Shown here piece after piece: positions 47,254 through 56,641 of a stretch of 64,000 nt of DNA (positions within the stretch are counted from its first letter, which is position 1; each line of letters begins with the position of its first letter). The DNA is taken from positions 1 through 64,000 of the forward strand of contig NZ_FOEO01000004.1 in NCBI RefSeq assembly GCF_900110765.1, read 5' to 3'. Origin of the DNA: Pseudomonas sp. NFACC02 (GTDB taxonomy: Bacteria; Pseudomonadota; Gammaproteobacteria; Pseudomonadales; Pseudomonadaceae). Both the position numbers and the translations under genes were made by a program. Under the pieces are notes generated by a model. The model saw only the letters and a list, made by a program, of their open reading frames with translations, was not told the DNA's origin and did not search any database.

Positions 47254-47907
47254 TCACATATACGAGTAGAACAGGCTGTCGAGCAGGCGCGTCCACCCTT
47301 GGACCAGGACGAACAGCAGCAGCTTGAGCGGCAGGGAAATGGTCATCGGCGACACCATCTGCATGCCCAGTGCAAGCAGCAGGTTGGAGACAATCAGGTC
47401 GATGACGATGAACGGGATGTAGATAAGGAAACCGATCTGGAACCCGGCCTGCAGCTCCGAGAGTACGAACGCAGGAACGGCCAACAGCAGGTCGTTTTTG
47501 GTCGCTTGGTCGGCCATGTCCTTGGGCCACATGCGTTGAGTGTTGTCGAGCAGGTGGGCGCTGACGTCCGGGTCGGTGTTGCGGGTCATGAAGCGTTGCA
47601 ACGGTTCGATGACCGTCATGGCGCTGGTCTGCAGCTTGTCGGTGCTGCCCATCTCCAGCGGGTGGTCATGAACCCGTTGCTGGATGTCGTGTGCCACAGG
47701 CGCCATCACGAACATCGTCGCCGCCAGCGCAATGCCGTACATCGCCATGTTCGGCGGCACTTGCTGCACGCCGATGGCGTTGCGAGTGATCAGCAGCGTC
47801 ATCGCAATCTTCAGAAAGGCCGTGCAGACGATCAGCAAGAACGGAATCAGCGACAGGGCGCCGAGAAACAGTGCCAGCAGTACCGGGTTCATCCCGTCAG
47901 TGATCAT
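47254..47907 (-). CDS. hrcR: T3SS export apparatus protein HrcR (SctR)
   Basis: This 217-aa FliP/HrcR family membrane protein includes [33 protein letters not shown] and the C-terminal [26 protein letters not shown]. The start at 47907 was chosen because its ATG overlaps the hrcQb stop (ATGA), and the residues upstream are Arg-rich and unlike the family. Forms the core of the export gate. Confidence 0.95.
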   Translation of the reverse strand: MITDGMNPVLLALFLGALSLIPFLLIVCTAFLKIAMTLLITRNAIGVQQVPPNMAMYGIALAATMFVMAPVAHDIQQRVHDHPLEMGSTDKLQTSAMTVIEPLQRFMTRNTDPDVSAHLLDNTQRMWPKDMADQATKNDLLLAVPAFVLSELQAGFQIGFLIYIPFIVIDLIVSNLLLALGMQMVSPMTISLPLKLLLFVLVQGWTRLLDSLFYSYM

Positions 47908-48335
47908 GCGGGGGACGCCATCCGGGTGATCTGCAGGCCCAGCCGGCCCTCGACATCGACCAGTTCGCCTTCGGCGAGCACGCGCTCTCCGTGGCACAGC
48001 GTGGCGTAACCCGGCGTGATGCCGCTGACTTCCAGGACGGTCCCGGCGGCGACACGGCGCAGTTCGCCCAGGCTCATCGTTAATGTGCCGCAGCGCAGGG
48101 TGAGCGCCATGGACAGTTGATCAAGAGGGTCGAGCGTCGGCGGTGTGTCAGCCGTCGCATCATCAGGGTGATACGGCTCTTCCACGGGCCGTTCATCCTC
48201 GTGGGCCGGCCAGGCGGTGTCGGCGGGCATCGGCGTTGACGAGTCGTCGTCGCCCTCGTCAGTCAGCGACGGCGTTGCGTATTCATCCTCGGATGACATC
48301 TCCAGTTCGTCGTCATACAGCGTTTCATTGGCCAT
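47904..48335 (-). CDS. hrcQb: T3SS cytoplasmic ring protein HrcQb (SctQ C-terminal part)
   Basis: This 143-aa protein has an acidic, low-complexity N-terminus (about 1-70) and a C-terminal SpoA/surface-presentation domain ([28 protein letters not shown]...[15 protein letters not shown]). In P. syringae-type systems SctQ is split into HrcQa and HrcQb, as here. It overlaps hrcQa by 11 bp and hrcR by ATGA. Confidence 0.94.
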   Translation of the reverse strand: MANETLYDDELEMSSEDEYATPSLTDEGDDDSSTPMPADTAWPAHEDERPVEEPYHPDDATADTPPTLDPLDQLSMALTLRCGTLTMSLGELRRVAAGTVLEVSGITPGYATLCHGERVLAEGELVDVEGRLGLQITRMASPA

Positions 48336-49047
48336 GTTCCAGCGATTCCTCGTGACTGAGCTGCACAGACAGTCGCCCTTGCTGACTGCCGGTTTGCACT
48401 GCCCACTGCCGCCCGCCCAGTTGCAAGCGCCCATTGCCGTCGCTGTCGAAGTGACACAGCGAGGGCAGCAGCACATCGCCGGGTTGCACCGACGCCAGTT
48501 GCGCCCAGGTCAATGACAGATGACCGAGTTCGAGCGGTTGAGTGATCAACCACGCTTCGTCGAGCGTCTGCCGATGGGCCTGCCAGGGCGCGGCTTCCAG
48601 CATTCGCAGCAACGTGCCGGCGTCTGCCCGGAGCAGTCCGTGCAACGACGTTGTCCCCCGTTGCACCTGTATCCGGCACGTCATCACAGCGGCAGGCAGT
48701 GCAGTGATATCGCTGAGTGGCTGCAAAGGACAAAGCAGTTCCGCCACGGCTGGAGTCATTCGCTGATTGAGCACTTGCCAGTACCACGGCTGAAAATCCC
48801 CTGCGAGGGTGACGGGCAGTTCACCCAGCAGACTCAGCATGTCCCCGGCATGACTCAGTCCGACGGGGCCGAGCGTACTGTCGAACCAATGGATCCGGGG
48901 CTCAGCGACAGGGGCGGCGAGGAGGGGGAGGAGGCTCAACCTGCCGTGCTCTCCCTGGACGCAGAAACGCAGGCTGGCCCCCATGCCGAGGCGTCGGCTG
49001 AGCCGGGCGGTCATCGAATCGACCTGGCGCAAGGACAAGCCGTTCAT
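48325..49047 (-). CDS. hrcQa: T3SS cytoplasmic ring protein HrcQa (SctQ N-terminal part)
   Basis: This 240-aa protein has the N-terminal and first SpoA-like regions of SctQ (RQVDSMTARLSRRLGMGASLRF; LSLTWAQLASVQPGDVLLPSLCHFDSDGNGRLQLGGRQWAVQ). It works with HrcQb in the sorting platform. It overlaps hrpP (ATGA) and hrcQb, confirming the split-SctQ arrangement typical of Hrp1 systems. Confidence 0.92.
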   Translation of the reverse strand: MNGLSLRQVDSMTARLSRRLGMGASLRFCVQGEHGRLSLLPLLAAPVAEPRIHWFDSTLGPVGLSHAGDMLSLLGELPVTLAGDFQPWYWQVLNQRMTPAVAELLCPLQPLSDITALPAAVMTCRIQVQRGTTSLHGLLRADAGTLLRMLEAAPWQAHRQTLDEAWLITQPLELGHLSLTWAQLASVQPGDVLLPSLCHFDSDGNGRLQLGGRQWAVQTGSQQGRLSVQLSHEESLEHGQ

Positions 49048-49592
49048 GCGAGCAACTCTTCATGAAAGGACAAGGCGACATGCTGTCCCAATGCCTCAGC
49101 GAGGGAGGTCTCACAGGCTCGCTGATGAGGTTGCAGGCGTTTGAGTACGCCCTTCTTTGCGAAACCCAGCTCGATATTCCATGGGTTGTCGCGCTTCCCG
49201 GCGTTGACGTGCACCTTGCCCAGATGCGGCATCAGCAGCGTGACGCTGAACGGGCCATCCGGTTGCGAGGGGAGGCGCTGCGCGAGCTCATCGATCAATT
49301 GAGTCGGCACACCGTCTGCGGGTGGCAGCAGGCTCAAGCCGCCGCCTGCAAAGCCCTCATGATCGGGTTCCTCGCTGACGGTCGGGATGAGTAGCTGTGA
49401 GAAGAACAGGCCATCCGCGCTGGACGCGTCCTGCTGGGTCGGCTGACCCCAGGCCGGGCGCAAGCGGTCCATGTCGCCACGCCGCACGCCGAGGACGGGG
49501 CGCAGGCTGTTTGAGGTTGGCGTGGCTTCTGGTGCGTGCCGTGCCTGAGGTTGAGGGTGGGCGCGAGGTGCGGATGAAAGGGGCGTGCTCAT
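49044..49592 (-). CDS. hrpP: T3SS HrpP (SctP, needle/pilus length and substrate-switch protein)
   Basis: This 182-aa protein has a Pro/Ser/Arg-rich disordered N-terminus and a globular C-terminus (about 95-180: QLIDELAQRLPSQPDGPFSVTLLMPHLGKVHVNAGKRDNPWNIELGFAKKG), matching the T3S4 layout. Sequence conservation in this family is low, so position in the operon is a main support. It overlaps hrcQa. Confidence 0.88.
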   Translation of the reverse strand: MSTPLSSAPRAHPQPQARHAPEATPTSNSLRPVLGVRRGDMDRLRPAWGQPTQQDASSADGLFFSQLLIPTVSEEPDHEGFAGGGLSLLPPADGVPTQLIDELAQRLPSQPDGPFSVTLLMPHLGKVHVNAGKRDNPWNIELGFAKKGVLKRLQPHQRACETSLAEALGQHVALSFHEELLA

Positions 49593-49615
49593 GGTTCACC
49601 TTTTTTCGTTGGGGC

Positions 49616-50062
49616 TTAGTCGGGTTCATTGAGGGCTTCGGCCAGGCATGCGAGCTTTTCCACGGCGCGTTGTGCGGCTTTTGCCGCGTCCCTGGCGTGC
49701 ACCAGTTGCCGTTGCTGTTCGTCGATGCCCAACCGTTGCCGCTGCACGTCCTGGCGGATATAGGCCAGCCGGTCGAGCATGCGGTGTTCCTTCTCGTGCC
49801 AGCGATCGAGGTCAGTCAGCGACATCTGTCTGTTCAGGTGCGCCTCGCTCAATCCCAGACGCCGCGCTCGCTGATTGTCACGCTCATGTGTCAACGATTC
49901 GCGGGTCTGCTGCAAATGCACCTGCATGTCTTCCAGCGCTTTTTGAGCCCGGCGTTGCGCCCGCTCGGCGGTGGCCTGCCGATGTTGCCGCAACGGCGTG
50001 AGCACGCTGATCACCTGTTCCAGCGCCAGACGCTGCGGATCGATTTCCAGCTCATCTTCCAA
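49616..50062 (-). CDS. hrpO: T3SS stalk protein HrpO (SctO)
   Basis: This 148-aa protein is nearly all charged heptad-like coiled coil (Gln, Arg, Glu, Leu rich), as expected for the SctO/FliJ stalk that fits in the ATPase ring. The start is a TTG at 50062 with GGAGG 8 bp upstream, giving LEDELEIDPQRLALEQV; no in-frame ATG fits. Unusually it is separated from hrcN by about 184 bp that contain a degenerate REP. Confidence 0.9.
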   Translation of the reverse strand: MEDELEIDPQRLALEQVISVLTPLRQHRQATAERAQRRAQKALEDMQVHLQQTRESLTHERDNQRARRLGLSEAHLNRQMSLTDLDRWHEKEHRMLDRLAYIRQDVQRQRLGIDEQQRQLVHARDAAKAAQRAVEKLACLAEALNEPD

Positions 50063-50246
50063 CGTGGATACCTCCGCTGATACGGATCACGACTCAAGAC
50101 CTGTAGAAGCTCGTTCGCGAAGAGGCCCGCAGGCGCAGTGAGTCTCGGGCGCCTGACAGATCGTCTTCTCAAGCAACCCTGCTCTCGACGGGGTGAACGC
50201 TTCATTGCTCGGCAGTGTGTGATCTGAAGCAAACCTGTTCATCGCG
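50063..50246. repeat. Degenerate REP-like insertion between hrcN and hrpO
   Basis: CTGTAGAAGCTCGTTCGCGAAGAGGCCCGC resembles a decayed GTAGGAGC...CGCGAA REP. No ORF or hrp box is seen in this 184-bp gap, while every other gene of the operon abuts or overlaps its neighbour. Confidence 0.55.
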
Positions 50247-51596
50247 TCACTCCGGCAACCGGGAGGTCAGTTGCATCAACGCGTCGAGCGTGTCCTGCAA
50301 CGGCACCGGCTCGCGCAGGTCCTGGCGGAGAAAGGCGTTGATCGGCTCATTCAATTGCACGGCGCGGTCGGTGACCGGGTCGCCGCCGGGCTGGTATTCG
50401 CCCAGACGCAAAAGCATTTCCACCTGCCGGTAGGCGGCCATTAAACGGCGCAGGCGGTTGTTGGCCTGCTGATGTTCACGCCCGGTGACGTTGCTGAGTA
50501 TCCGGCTGATGCTGGCCTGCACATCGATGGCGGGGTAATGGCCACGCTCGGCGAGTTTGCGTGACAGGACGATGTGGCCATCGAGCAGTGAGCGTACCTC
50601 GTCAGCCACCGGATCGTTCATCGAGTCCTGTTCAATCAACACGGTGTAAAGCGCCGTGATCGAACCGGTTTCGCTCATCCCGGCGCGCTCTACCAGACGC
50701 GGTAACAAGGTGTATACCGACGGCGGCAGGCCTCCGCGTCCGAGAGGCTCACCCGCAGCGATGCCGATTTCCCGTTGCGCACGGGCAAAACGCGTCAGCG
50801 AATCCAGCAGCAACAATACTTTCATCCCGCGCTCGCGATACGCCTCGGCGATGGCTGTGGCGGTGAATGCGGCGCGCGCACGTTCCATGCTGGAGCGGTC
50901 GGAGGTCGCGCACACCAGCACCGAGCGGCTGCGCAGCGTCGCGTCCAGTTCGTGATCGAGAAACTCACGCAGTTCACGCCCCCGCTCGCCGATCAGGCCG
51001 AAGACGATGACGTCGCAGTCCATGTTGCGTGCAAGTTCGGCCATCAACGTGGTCTTGCCGCAACCGGCTCCGGCAAACAGCCCCACCCGTTGGCCTTCAC
51101 CCAGCAAGATGGCGCTGTCGATGGCGCGCACGCCGGTTGGCAGGGCGTTGGTAATGCGTGGGCGTTGAGTCGGCGGCAGCGCATCGGCGATGACCGGCAG
51201 TGTCACCCGACGGTCACCGGGTCCGGCGAATGCGCCCTGTGAGTCGTCCAGCAAGGCCCTGCCGAAACCATCCAGCACGCTGCCGAGCAGAGCGTCGTCA
51301 ACGCCAATGCGATGCGCCATGCCGAGCGGGCGGATAGGGGCGCCGACCTGAATGCCGTCCGGCGTGCCCAGGGCGCTGAGCAGTGTGCAGTCACGGGTGA
51401 AACCGACGATTTCCGCCAACATGACGCTGCCGTCCGCCTTGCTCACTTCACACAAGTCACCCACTTTGGCCGCCGGGATCTGGCACTCCAGCAAAATGCC
51501 GCTGACGGCACTGACCCGACCGCTGACCTGCACCGCCGAAAACCCGCTCAGGCGCCGGGCGTGCGCTATCTGCCATTGCTCAAGGGCCGCGCTCAC
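50247..51596 (-). CDS. hrcN: T3SS ATPase HrcN (SctN)
   Basis: This 449-aa hexameric ATPase unfolds and strips chaperones from substrates at the export gate. Walker A is AGAGCGKT (175-182, Lys181); Walker B is VLLLLDSLTRFARAQREIG; VYTLLPRLVERAG is the conserved family motif. It starts at a GTG that overlaps the hrpQ stop (GTGA). Closely related to flagellar FliI; the neighbours identify it as HrcN. Confidence 0.97.
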   Translation of the reverse strand: MSAALEQWQIAHARRLSGFSAVQVSGRVSAVSGILLECQIPAAKVGDLCEVSKADGSVMLAEIVGFTRDCTLLSALGTPDGIQVGAPIRPLGMAHRIGVDDALLGSVLDGFGRALLDDSQGAFAGPGDRRVTLPVIADALPPTQRPRITNALPTGVRAIDSAILLGEGQRVGLFAGAGCGKTTLMAELARNMDCDVIVFGLIGERGRELREFLDHELDATLRSRSVLVCATSDRSSMERARAAFTATAIAEAYRERGMKVLLLLDSLTRFARAQREIGIAAGEPLGRGGLPPSVYTLLPRLVERAGMSETGSITALYTVLIEQDSMNDPVADEVRSLLDGHIVLSRKLAERGHYPAIDVQASISRILSNVTGREHQQANNRLRRLMAAYRQVEMLLRLGEYQPGGDPVTDRAVQLNEPINAFLRQDLREPVPLQDTLDALMQLTSRLPE

Positions 51597-52561
51597 CAGT
51601 TCACCTCGTAATGCCGTTCGCCGTCGAACTGGATGCGGTTGTCGTCGATGCGGGTCAGGCGCAACCCGGCCAGTTCGTCGCCGATGTACAGACGATGGCC
51701 GTCCGCGGTGACCAGATGGGCGTGGGGGCCGGACATGATCTGTACGATGGTGAAGGGCAGGCCGCTGCCGGCGGCGGTGACGTTGTCGATCAGGGGTACG
51801 GGCGAATCGTAGCGGTCCTTGAATCGTTGCAACATGCGCTGATAGACCCGCTGCGACTCGGGCTTGAGGTTGCCGCTCAGGGCCAGACCTTCCGGCGTCT
51901 GCTGCACGTTTACCTCACTGAGCAGTCGATCACTGAGCATGGTGTTGAGTTGGCGCCGGGTGTCGTCAACGCTCGCCAGTCGTGTGCGCGGGTGGGTGGC
52001 GGCCGGTTTGCGCTGTCCGTCGGGTTGTCCGGGCGCGGGCGCGACCGGTTGCGTGACCGCAGTGACCGCGAGTGAGTCAGAGGCCGTGCTGCTGCGCGTG
52101 AGGCTCCACGCGCTGCCGGCAATGCCCAGCAAAACGCCGATGACGATGCCCGTGGTCCGATTGAGCACGCGAGCGCGGGATTCGACCTTTTCCAGCGGCG
52201 GCGTGCTGGCCGCAGGTTCGGGTTCCGGGGCCGGCGGTGGCGTCTGGACCAACGCCGGCACCGAAGGCCATGCGTCGTCGGCGGCGGAAACGCACAACCA
52301 CACCGAACCCAGTACGAACGCGGTGTCGGGCGTCAGTTCGGTGGTTGCATGACGGTGGCCTTCCTGGTCGCGGACCGCGCCGTCCGCAGCGTCCAGTACC
52401 CAGCGGTCCCCTTGTCGCTGAAGGCGGCAATGGTGTTGCTCGACGCCGGGATCATGCAACGCCAGATCCTGTTCTGCATCCGAGCCGATGGCCCATTGTT
52501 CGCCCACCAGCGGTAACGCCGCACCCTGGTGCAGGCCGGTCAATACCCGTAATTCAAACAT
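51593..52561 (-). CDS. hrpQ: T3SS inner-membrane ring protein HrpQ (SctD)
   Basis: This 322-aa protein has an N-terminal FHA-like domain (FELRVLTGLHQGAALPLVGEQWAIGSDAEQDLALHDPGVEQHH), a Pro/Ala-rich linker, one TM at about 140-158 and a periplasmic part with ring-building domains. In the basal body it would form the outer of the two inner-membrane rings around HrcJ. HrcJ itself is not in this window. Confidence 0.92.
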   Translation of the reverse strand: MFELRVLTGLHQGAALPLVGEQWAIGSDAEQDLALHDPGVEQHHCRLQRQGDRWVLDAADGAVRDQEGHRHATTELTPDTAFVLGSVWLCVSAADDAWPSVPALVQTPPPAPEPEPAASTPPLEKVESRARVLNRTTGIVIGVLLGIAGSAWSLTRSSTASDSLAVTAVTQPVAPAPGQPDGQRKPAATHPRTRLASVDDTRRQLNTMLSDRLLSEVNVQQTPEGLALSGNLKPESQRVYQRMLQRFKDRYDSPVPLIDNVTAAGSGLPFTIVQIMSGPHAHLVTADGHRLYIGDELAGLRLTRIDDNRIQFDGERHYEVNW

Positions 52562-52579
52562 GCGAGATTCTCCAGGGAC

Positions 52580-54685
52580 TCAAGCGGCGTGCTCGTTATC
52601 CAGTTCATCGAGATCGTCATTCAGGTCATCTTCCAGGTCGAACCGGCCCAAGACCTTCACCTGTGCCGCGTTGTTGATTTCTGCAAAAGACAGCACCGGC
52701 ACGTGGTGAAACTCTTCCTGCAGCAAGGTCCGCAGCGGGCTGCGCAGATCCTGTGCGACCAGCAGAACGGCCTGTTCGGCGGCGCGCAGCGGGAAGGCGA
52801 TGTGCAGCTGTTGCACCAGCGACTGGCTGGTCTCGTTGTCCAGGGAAAAGAAGGTTTCAGTCTGGGTCTGGCGCAGCCCATCGCGCAGAATGCCTTCGCT
52901 TTCCGGGGTCAGGACCCAGACCAACAGGCCCTCGGGCCCGCAGTACTGGTGATAGATCTGCGACTTCAGCGCGATACGCACGTAATCGGCGAGCACCGTC
53001 ACCTCACGTTCGTGCTGTCCGTGCTCGATAAGGGTTTCGGCGATCACGCGGATCGCCCGCAGCGGTACGCATTCCGAGGCCAGACGCTGCAAGACCGCCG
53101 AGAAACGCGCCAGTGGCAAGACCCGCTGCATTTCCTGAGCGAGTTCCGGTTGTTCGCTTTCGAGCCAGCCCAGGATCGCCTTGGTTTCCTGCAAGCCGAT
53201 GAACTGCGGGCCGCAAGACTGCAGCGCGCGCTCCATGCGCTCGATGATCAAGGTCATCGCGTCGACCCGCTCCATGTGCAGGTCTTGCAGTTGCGGTGCG
53301 TCGGCGGGCAACCACAGCCACTGAGCTTCCTGGCGATCGGTGCTGCCGTACACCGCCGCATCAGGCGACCCTTCGAGCAGGCGAGCGTCCACGGCAACAT
53401 GGCTCTGGGTAAACGTGGCCTTGAGCAGCGGCACCTCATACACCGAGAAGCGAAACTCGTCCGGTGGCAGGTGCTCCACCTGCTCGATGATGAACGAGGG
53501 CAGGGTCAGGCCGTATTGCACCACCAGGCGGTTGCGTCGTTGCCGGATCTCACTGACCAGGGCCTCGATGTGCGCCGGGTTCTGGCTGGGATGAAACTGC
53601 AACACGAACTGGCGGCTGGGGGAGAAGGTGCGCAGGTCTTCGCGCCCGTTCATTTCGGGCGCCACGACAGCGGCCTGAGCCTGTTCGGCCTTGGGCCTGG
53701 CCCGCTGCAATTGCAACAGACCGCCGCTGCCACAGATGATTGCGATGACGATGAACACGGCTGTCGGCATGCCGGGCAGCGCCGCGAATCCGAGCATGGC
53801 CACGGCTGCGATGATCCAGGCCTTGGGCTGACTGGTGATCTGCTCGGCAATCTGCCGGCCAATATTGGCTTCGGCCCGGTCTTCGTCGGGCACGCGAGTG
53901 ATGATCATGCCGCAGGTGACGGAAATCAGCAGTGCCGGAATCTGCGCGATCAGGCCGTCGCCGATGGTCAGAACGGTGTACACCTGCAAGGCATCGCCTG
54001 CGCTCATGTTGTGCTGCACCACGCCGATCGCGATGCCGCCGATCATGTTGATGGCGACGATGATCAGGCTGGCGATGGCGTCACCGTTGACGAATTTCAT
54101 GGCGCCGTCCATGGCGCCGAACAGTTGGCTTTCCTTGCCGAGTTCAGCGCGCCGTTTGCGCGCCTCGAACACACTGATCAGGTTGGCTCGCAGGTCACTG
54201 TCGATCGACATCTGTTTACCGGGCATGGCATCGAGCGTGAAGCGCGCCCCGACTTCCGCCACGCGTTCCGACCCCTTGGTGATCACCAGAAAGTTGACCA
54301 CCGTGAGGATCAGGAAAATCACCATGCCCACGGCCAGGTTGCCGCCCACCACGAACTGACCGAAGGCCTCGACGATGTGCCCGGCGTCCTGGTTCAGCAG
54401 GATCAGGCGGGTGGTGGAAATCGACAGCGCCAGGCGGAACATGGTGGTCAGCAGCAGCACCGCCGGGAACGTCGAGAACGCCAACGGTCGAGGCAGGTGC
54501 ATGGCGAGCATGATCAGCAGGCAGGAAATACAGATATTGATGGCAATCAACACGTCCACCAGCCCCGTGGGCAGCGGTGTGATCATCATGAATACAATGG
54601 CGATGACCACGAACGCACCGACGATTTCCGAGCGGCGCATCGCCGCCAGCGCGAGTTGGTTGAGCAGGTGGATGACACGGTCCAT
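52580..54685 (-). CDS. hrcV: T3SS major export gate protein HrcV (SctV)
   Basis: This 701-aa protein has an N-terminal membrane half of about eight TMs. It contains the FHIPEP-type regions (LALSISTTRLILLNQDAGHIVEAFGQFVVGGN; VVNFLVITKGSERVAEVGARFTLDAMPGKQMSIDSDLRA). A large C-terminal cytoplasmic domain that forms the nonameric ring follows. The stop and start overlap with hrpJ (TGATG); it is followed by hrpQ after 18 bp. Confidence 0.97.
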   Translation of the reverse strand: MDRVIHLLNQLALAAMRRSEIVGAFVVIAIVFMMITPLPTGLVDVLIAINICISCLLIMLAMHLPRPLAFSTFPAVLLLTTMFRLALSISTTRLILLNQDAGHIVEAFGQFVVGGNLAVGMVIFLILTVVNFLVITKGSERVAEVGARFTLDAMPGKQMSIDSDLRANLISVFEARKRRAELGKESQLFGAMDGAMKFVNGDAIASLIIVAINMIGGIAIGVVQHNMSAGDALQVYTVLTIGDGLIAQIPALLISVTCGMIITRVPDEDRAEANIGRQIAEQITSQPKAWIIAAVAMLGFAALPGMPTAVFIVIAIICGSGGLLQLQRARPKAEQAQAAVVAPEMNGREDLRTFSPSRQFVLQFHPSQNPAHIEALVSEIRQRRNRLVVQYGLTLPSFIIEQVEHLPPDEFRFSVYEVPLLKATFTQSHVAVDARLLEGSPDAAVYGSTDRQEAQWLWLPADAPQLQDLHMERVDAMTLIIERMERALQSCGPQFIGLQETKAILGWLESEQPELAQEMQRVLPLARFSAVLQRLASECVPLRAIRVIAETLIEHGQHEREVTVLADYVRIALKSQIYHQYCGPEGLLVWVLTPESEGILRDGLRQTQTETFFSLDNETSQSLVQQLHIAFPLRAAEQAVLLVAQDLRSPLRTLLQEEFHHVPVLSFAEINNAAQVKVLGRFDLEDDLNDDLDELDNEHAA

Positions 54686-55797
54686 CAGGCAAGCCCCCCC
54701 TGGAGCTGGTTCTGTTCCTGCCGAGTCAGTTCGGCCATGAGGATGAGCAGGTTGCCCAGTGCGTTTTGACGGCTTTTCATGTCGCGCCAGAGCAGAATCG
54801 GCAGTTGTTGCAGCATCGGACGGAGGCCGTTGAGGAAGGCCAGTTGATGTTTGAGGTGCTTGCCGCCGATGTGCTGGGTGAGCTGCAGCGTCTCATTGAG
54901 GCTCATGCCTTTGCCCGAGAGCGCCAGCAGGTGCTTGAGAAAAGCGGCCGAATCAACCTGTAGCCCGGGGTTTTTGTTGCGCATTCGGCCCAACAGGTGT
55001 TCGCAGCCTTGCAGCAGCGTCGCCACATGGCGCGCGGTGTTCAGACCGTGCATCAAGGTGCGCAATTGCTGATGGGAGGTCGAAGGCGTGAGAGCCGACA
55101 GGTCGTCGGCGATGGCGCTGCGCATGTCGCGCAAGTTGAGCTCGAACTCACCGGCTTCCTCTTGCTCGCTGAGCAGCGCGTCGATCAGCCCGGTGATGTT
55201 TTGCTGGCCTGAAACCGCAACCCCGTAAAGATTGCGCAGTGCGTTGCGGCGCTTGCTGTCCGTGCCGGACCTGGCGAAGGCCTTCGCGCTGTTGATGCCC
55301 GCGCGGGCACGCTGGCCGTATTGGCGGCGCAGCAGTTTGAGTTGCTGCGTCAGCACGACATGCTCGCCCGTGGCGCCGTCGGCCTGTGCCTGCTTACGGG
55401 CGGCCTGCAACACCACATGGGCCTTGGCCGGATCGCCGTCGGTGAAACTCACGATCTGCGCGAGGCTGGCCGCACGTTGTTTTTGCAGCTGCTTGCGCAG
55501 GTTGCGCGCCGCGTCGTCGAGACCGGTGTCCTGAGTCCCCATCAGCAGGGCGTACAACTCGCCCAGCTTCACTGCCCGCGATTGCAGCGCATTGCTGCTG
55601 GCGATCAATTCACGCTGGCTCAGCCCACGGCTTTGTTGCACCAGCGCGGCGGCGAATCGGGAGACCTGTTGCGGCGACGTCCCGTTCATGTTCGGCGTGT
55701 TCGAGCGCAGCGCCGTGACCTGCGCGGACGCATTGCTCGCGGCAGCGGGGGCAGGGGTGTGCAACACGGGGGGCGCAGAGGGGGCGGCGATCTTCAT
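54685..55797 (-). CDS. hrpJ: T3SS gatekeeper HrpJ (SctW)
   Basis: This 370-aa SctW/YopN/InvE-like protein controls translocator secretion and is itself secreted. It is helical with an Ala/Ser-rich N-terminal secretion-like segment (KIAAPSAPPVLHTPAPAAAS). The ATG at 55797 was chosen over 55857 because the hrp box occupies 55827-55855 and would overlap the longer reading. It is the first gene of the long hrp operon. Confidence 0.93.
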   Translation of the reverse strand: MKIAAPSAPPVLHTPAPAAASNASAQVTALRSNTPNMNGTSPQQVSRFAAALVQQSRGLSQRELIASSNALQSRAVKLGELYALLMGTQDTGLDDAARNLRKQLQKQRAASLAQIVSFTDGDPAKAHVVLQAARKQAQADGATGEHVVLTQQLKLLRRQYGQRARAGINSAKAFARSGTDSKRRNALRNLYGVAVSGQQNITGLIDALLSEQEEAGEFELNLRDMRSAIADDLSALTPSTSHQQLRTLMHGLNTARHVATLLQGCEHLLGRMRNKNPGLQVDSAAFLKHLLALSGKGMSLNETLQLTQHIGGKHLKHQLAFLNGLRPMLQQLPILLWRDMKSRQNALGNLLILMAELTRQEQNQLQGGLA

Positions 55798-55826
55798 GGG
55801 CGGATTCTGAGCGTGGTCATGCGCTC

Positions 55827-55855
55827 TGAGTGGGGCGTCAGGCCCGTCCGGTTCC
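55827..55855 (-). promoter_or_regulatory. hrp box (HrpL-dependent promoter) of the hrpJ operon
   Basis: On the minus strand GGAACC-N16-CCACTCA matches the P. syringae hrp-box consensus GGAACC-N15/16-CCACNNA exactly. It is 30 bp before the chosen hrpJ ATG. Confidence 0.92.
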
Positions 55856-55988
55856 ATTGACGGTGCAATCGAGAATCTGTGCCAAAACCTGTAAGGAAAT
55901 CAGCGCACTCGCGCAAGATTTTGCACAAGCTGATAACTCGATAATTTATTTGTCGTTATAAATCAGTGAGTTGCGTAATTGATTCGAG

Positions 55989-56004
55989 TGGCATGCATAT
56001 CGCT
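55989..56004 (+). promoter_or_regulatory. Sigma-54 (-24/-12) promoter of hrpL
   Basis: TGGCATGCATATCGCT has the GG-N10-GC spacing of RpoN promoters. It sits 37 bp before the hrpL ATG, in an AT-rich region, matching the known HrpRS/RpoN control of hrpL in P. syringae. Confidence 0.85.
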
Positions 56005-56040
56005 ATAGGGCTAACACACTTCAAACAAGGAAGAGCCCTG

Positions 56041-56595
56041 ATGTTTCCAAGCCTCGCGGTACTCGATATTGATTCCCCAACTCGTCGTCAATCGGCACCA
56101 GGCATTCGGCAGTTGAGCAGCGATCAGGTGAAGATGATTCGTGCGTTCATTCAGAAGCGCGTGATGAACCCGGACGATGTCGACGACATCCTGCAATGCA
56201 CCTTTCTTGAGGCGCTGCGCAGCGAGCACAAGTTCCAGAACGCGAGCAAACCGCAGACGTGGCTATGCGGGATCGCGCTGAATCTGATCCGCAATCACTT
56301 TCGCAAGATGTATCGCCAGCCGTATCAGGAAAGCTGGGAAGACCACGCTCATACCGAAACTGAGACGCAAGGTGATATCGGCCACCAGGTCGACGGCCAT
56401 CGGCAGTTGGTACGCGTCGTCAAAGCGATCGGCACGCTGCCTTCCAACATGCAGCGGGTGATCGAGGTGTCACTGGAAATGGACGGTAACTATCAGGAGA
56501 CGGCCACGTCGCTGGGGGTGCCGATCGGCACGGTGCGTTCGCGTCTGTCTCGGGCAAGGGAACAACTGAAGCGGCAAATGGACCCGTTCGCCTGA
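56041..56595 (+). CDS. hrpL: ECF sigma factor HrpL, master activator of the T3SS
   Basis: This 184-aa ECF sigma factor has region 2 (MNPDDVDDILQCTFLEALRSEHKFQ...PQTWLCGIALNLIRNHFRKMYRQ) and region 4 (LPSNMQRVIEVSLEMDGNYQETATSLGVPIGTVRSRLSRAREQLKRQ). It directs RNA polymerase to hrp boxes; two are visible here (55827-55855, 57301-57328). The ATG at 56041 has AAGGAAG upstream and gives the standard HrpL length; a start at 55966 would lie ahead of the sigma-54 promoter. It is divergent from hrpJ. Confidence 0.97.
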   Translation: MFPSLAVLDIDSPTRRQSAPGIRQLSSDQVKMIRAFIQKRVMNPDDVDDILQCTFLEALRSEHKFQNASKPQTWLCGIALNLIRNHFRKMYRQPYQESWEDHAHTETETQGDIGHQVDGHRQLVRVVKAIGTLPSNMQRVIEVSLEMDGNYQETATSLGVPIGTVRSRLSRAREQLKRQMDPFA

Positions 56596-56641
56596 ATTCC
56601 GTCGACGTGTGCCGAGCACAACTCAAACGGCACGGGCCGTT

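Noticed and set aside
52589..54769. A 726-codon open frame on the plus strand opposite hrcV
   Set aside because: It is a mirror frame of a high-G+C gene. The translation is rich in His, Arg, Gln and Asp with no domain, and hrcV on the other strand is unmistakable.
55966..56040. Upstream extension of hrpL by 25 codons
   Set aside because: The extension spans the sigma-54 promoter. The ATG at 56041 has a ribosome site and gives the normal HrpL length.
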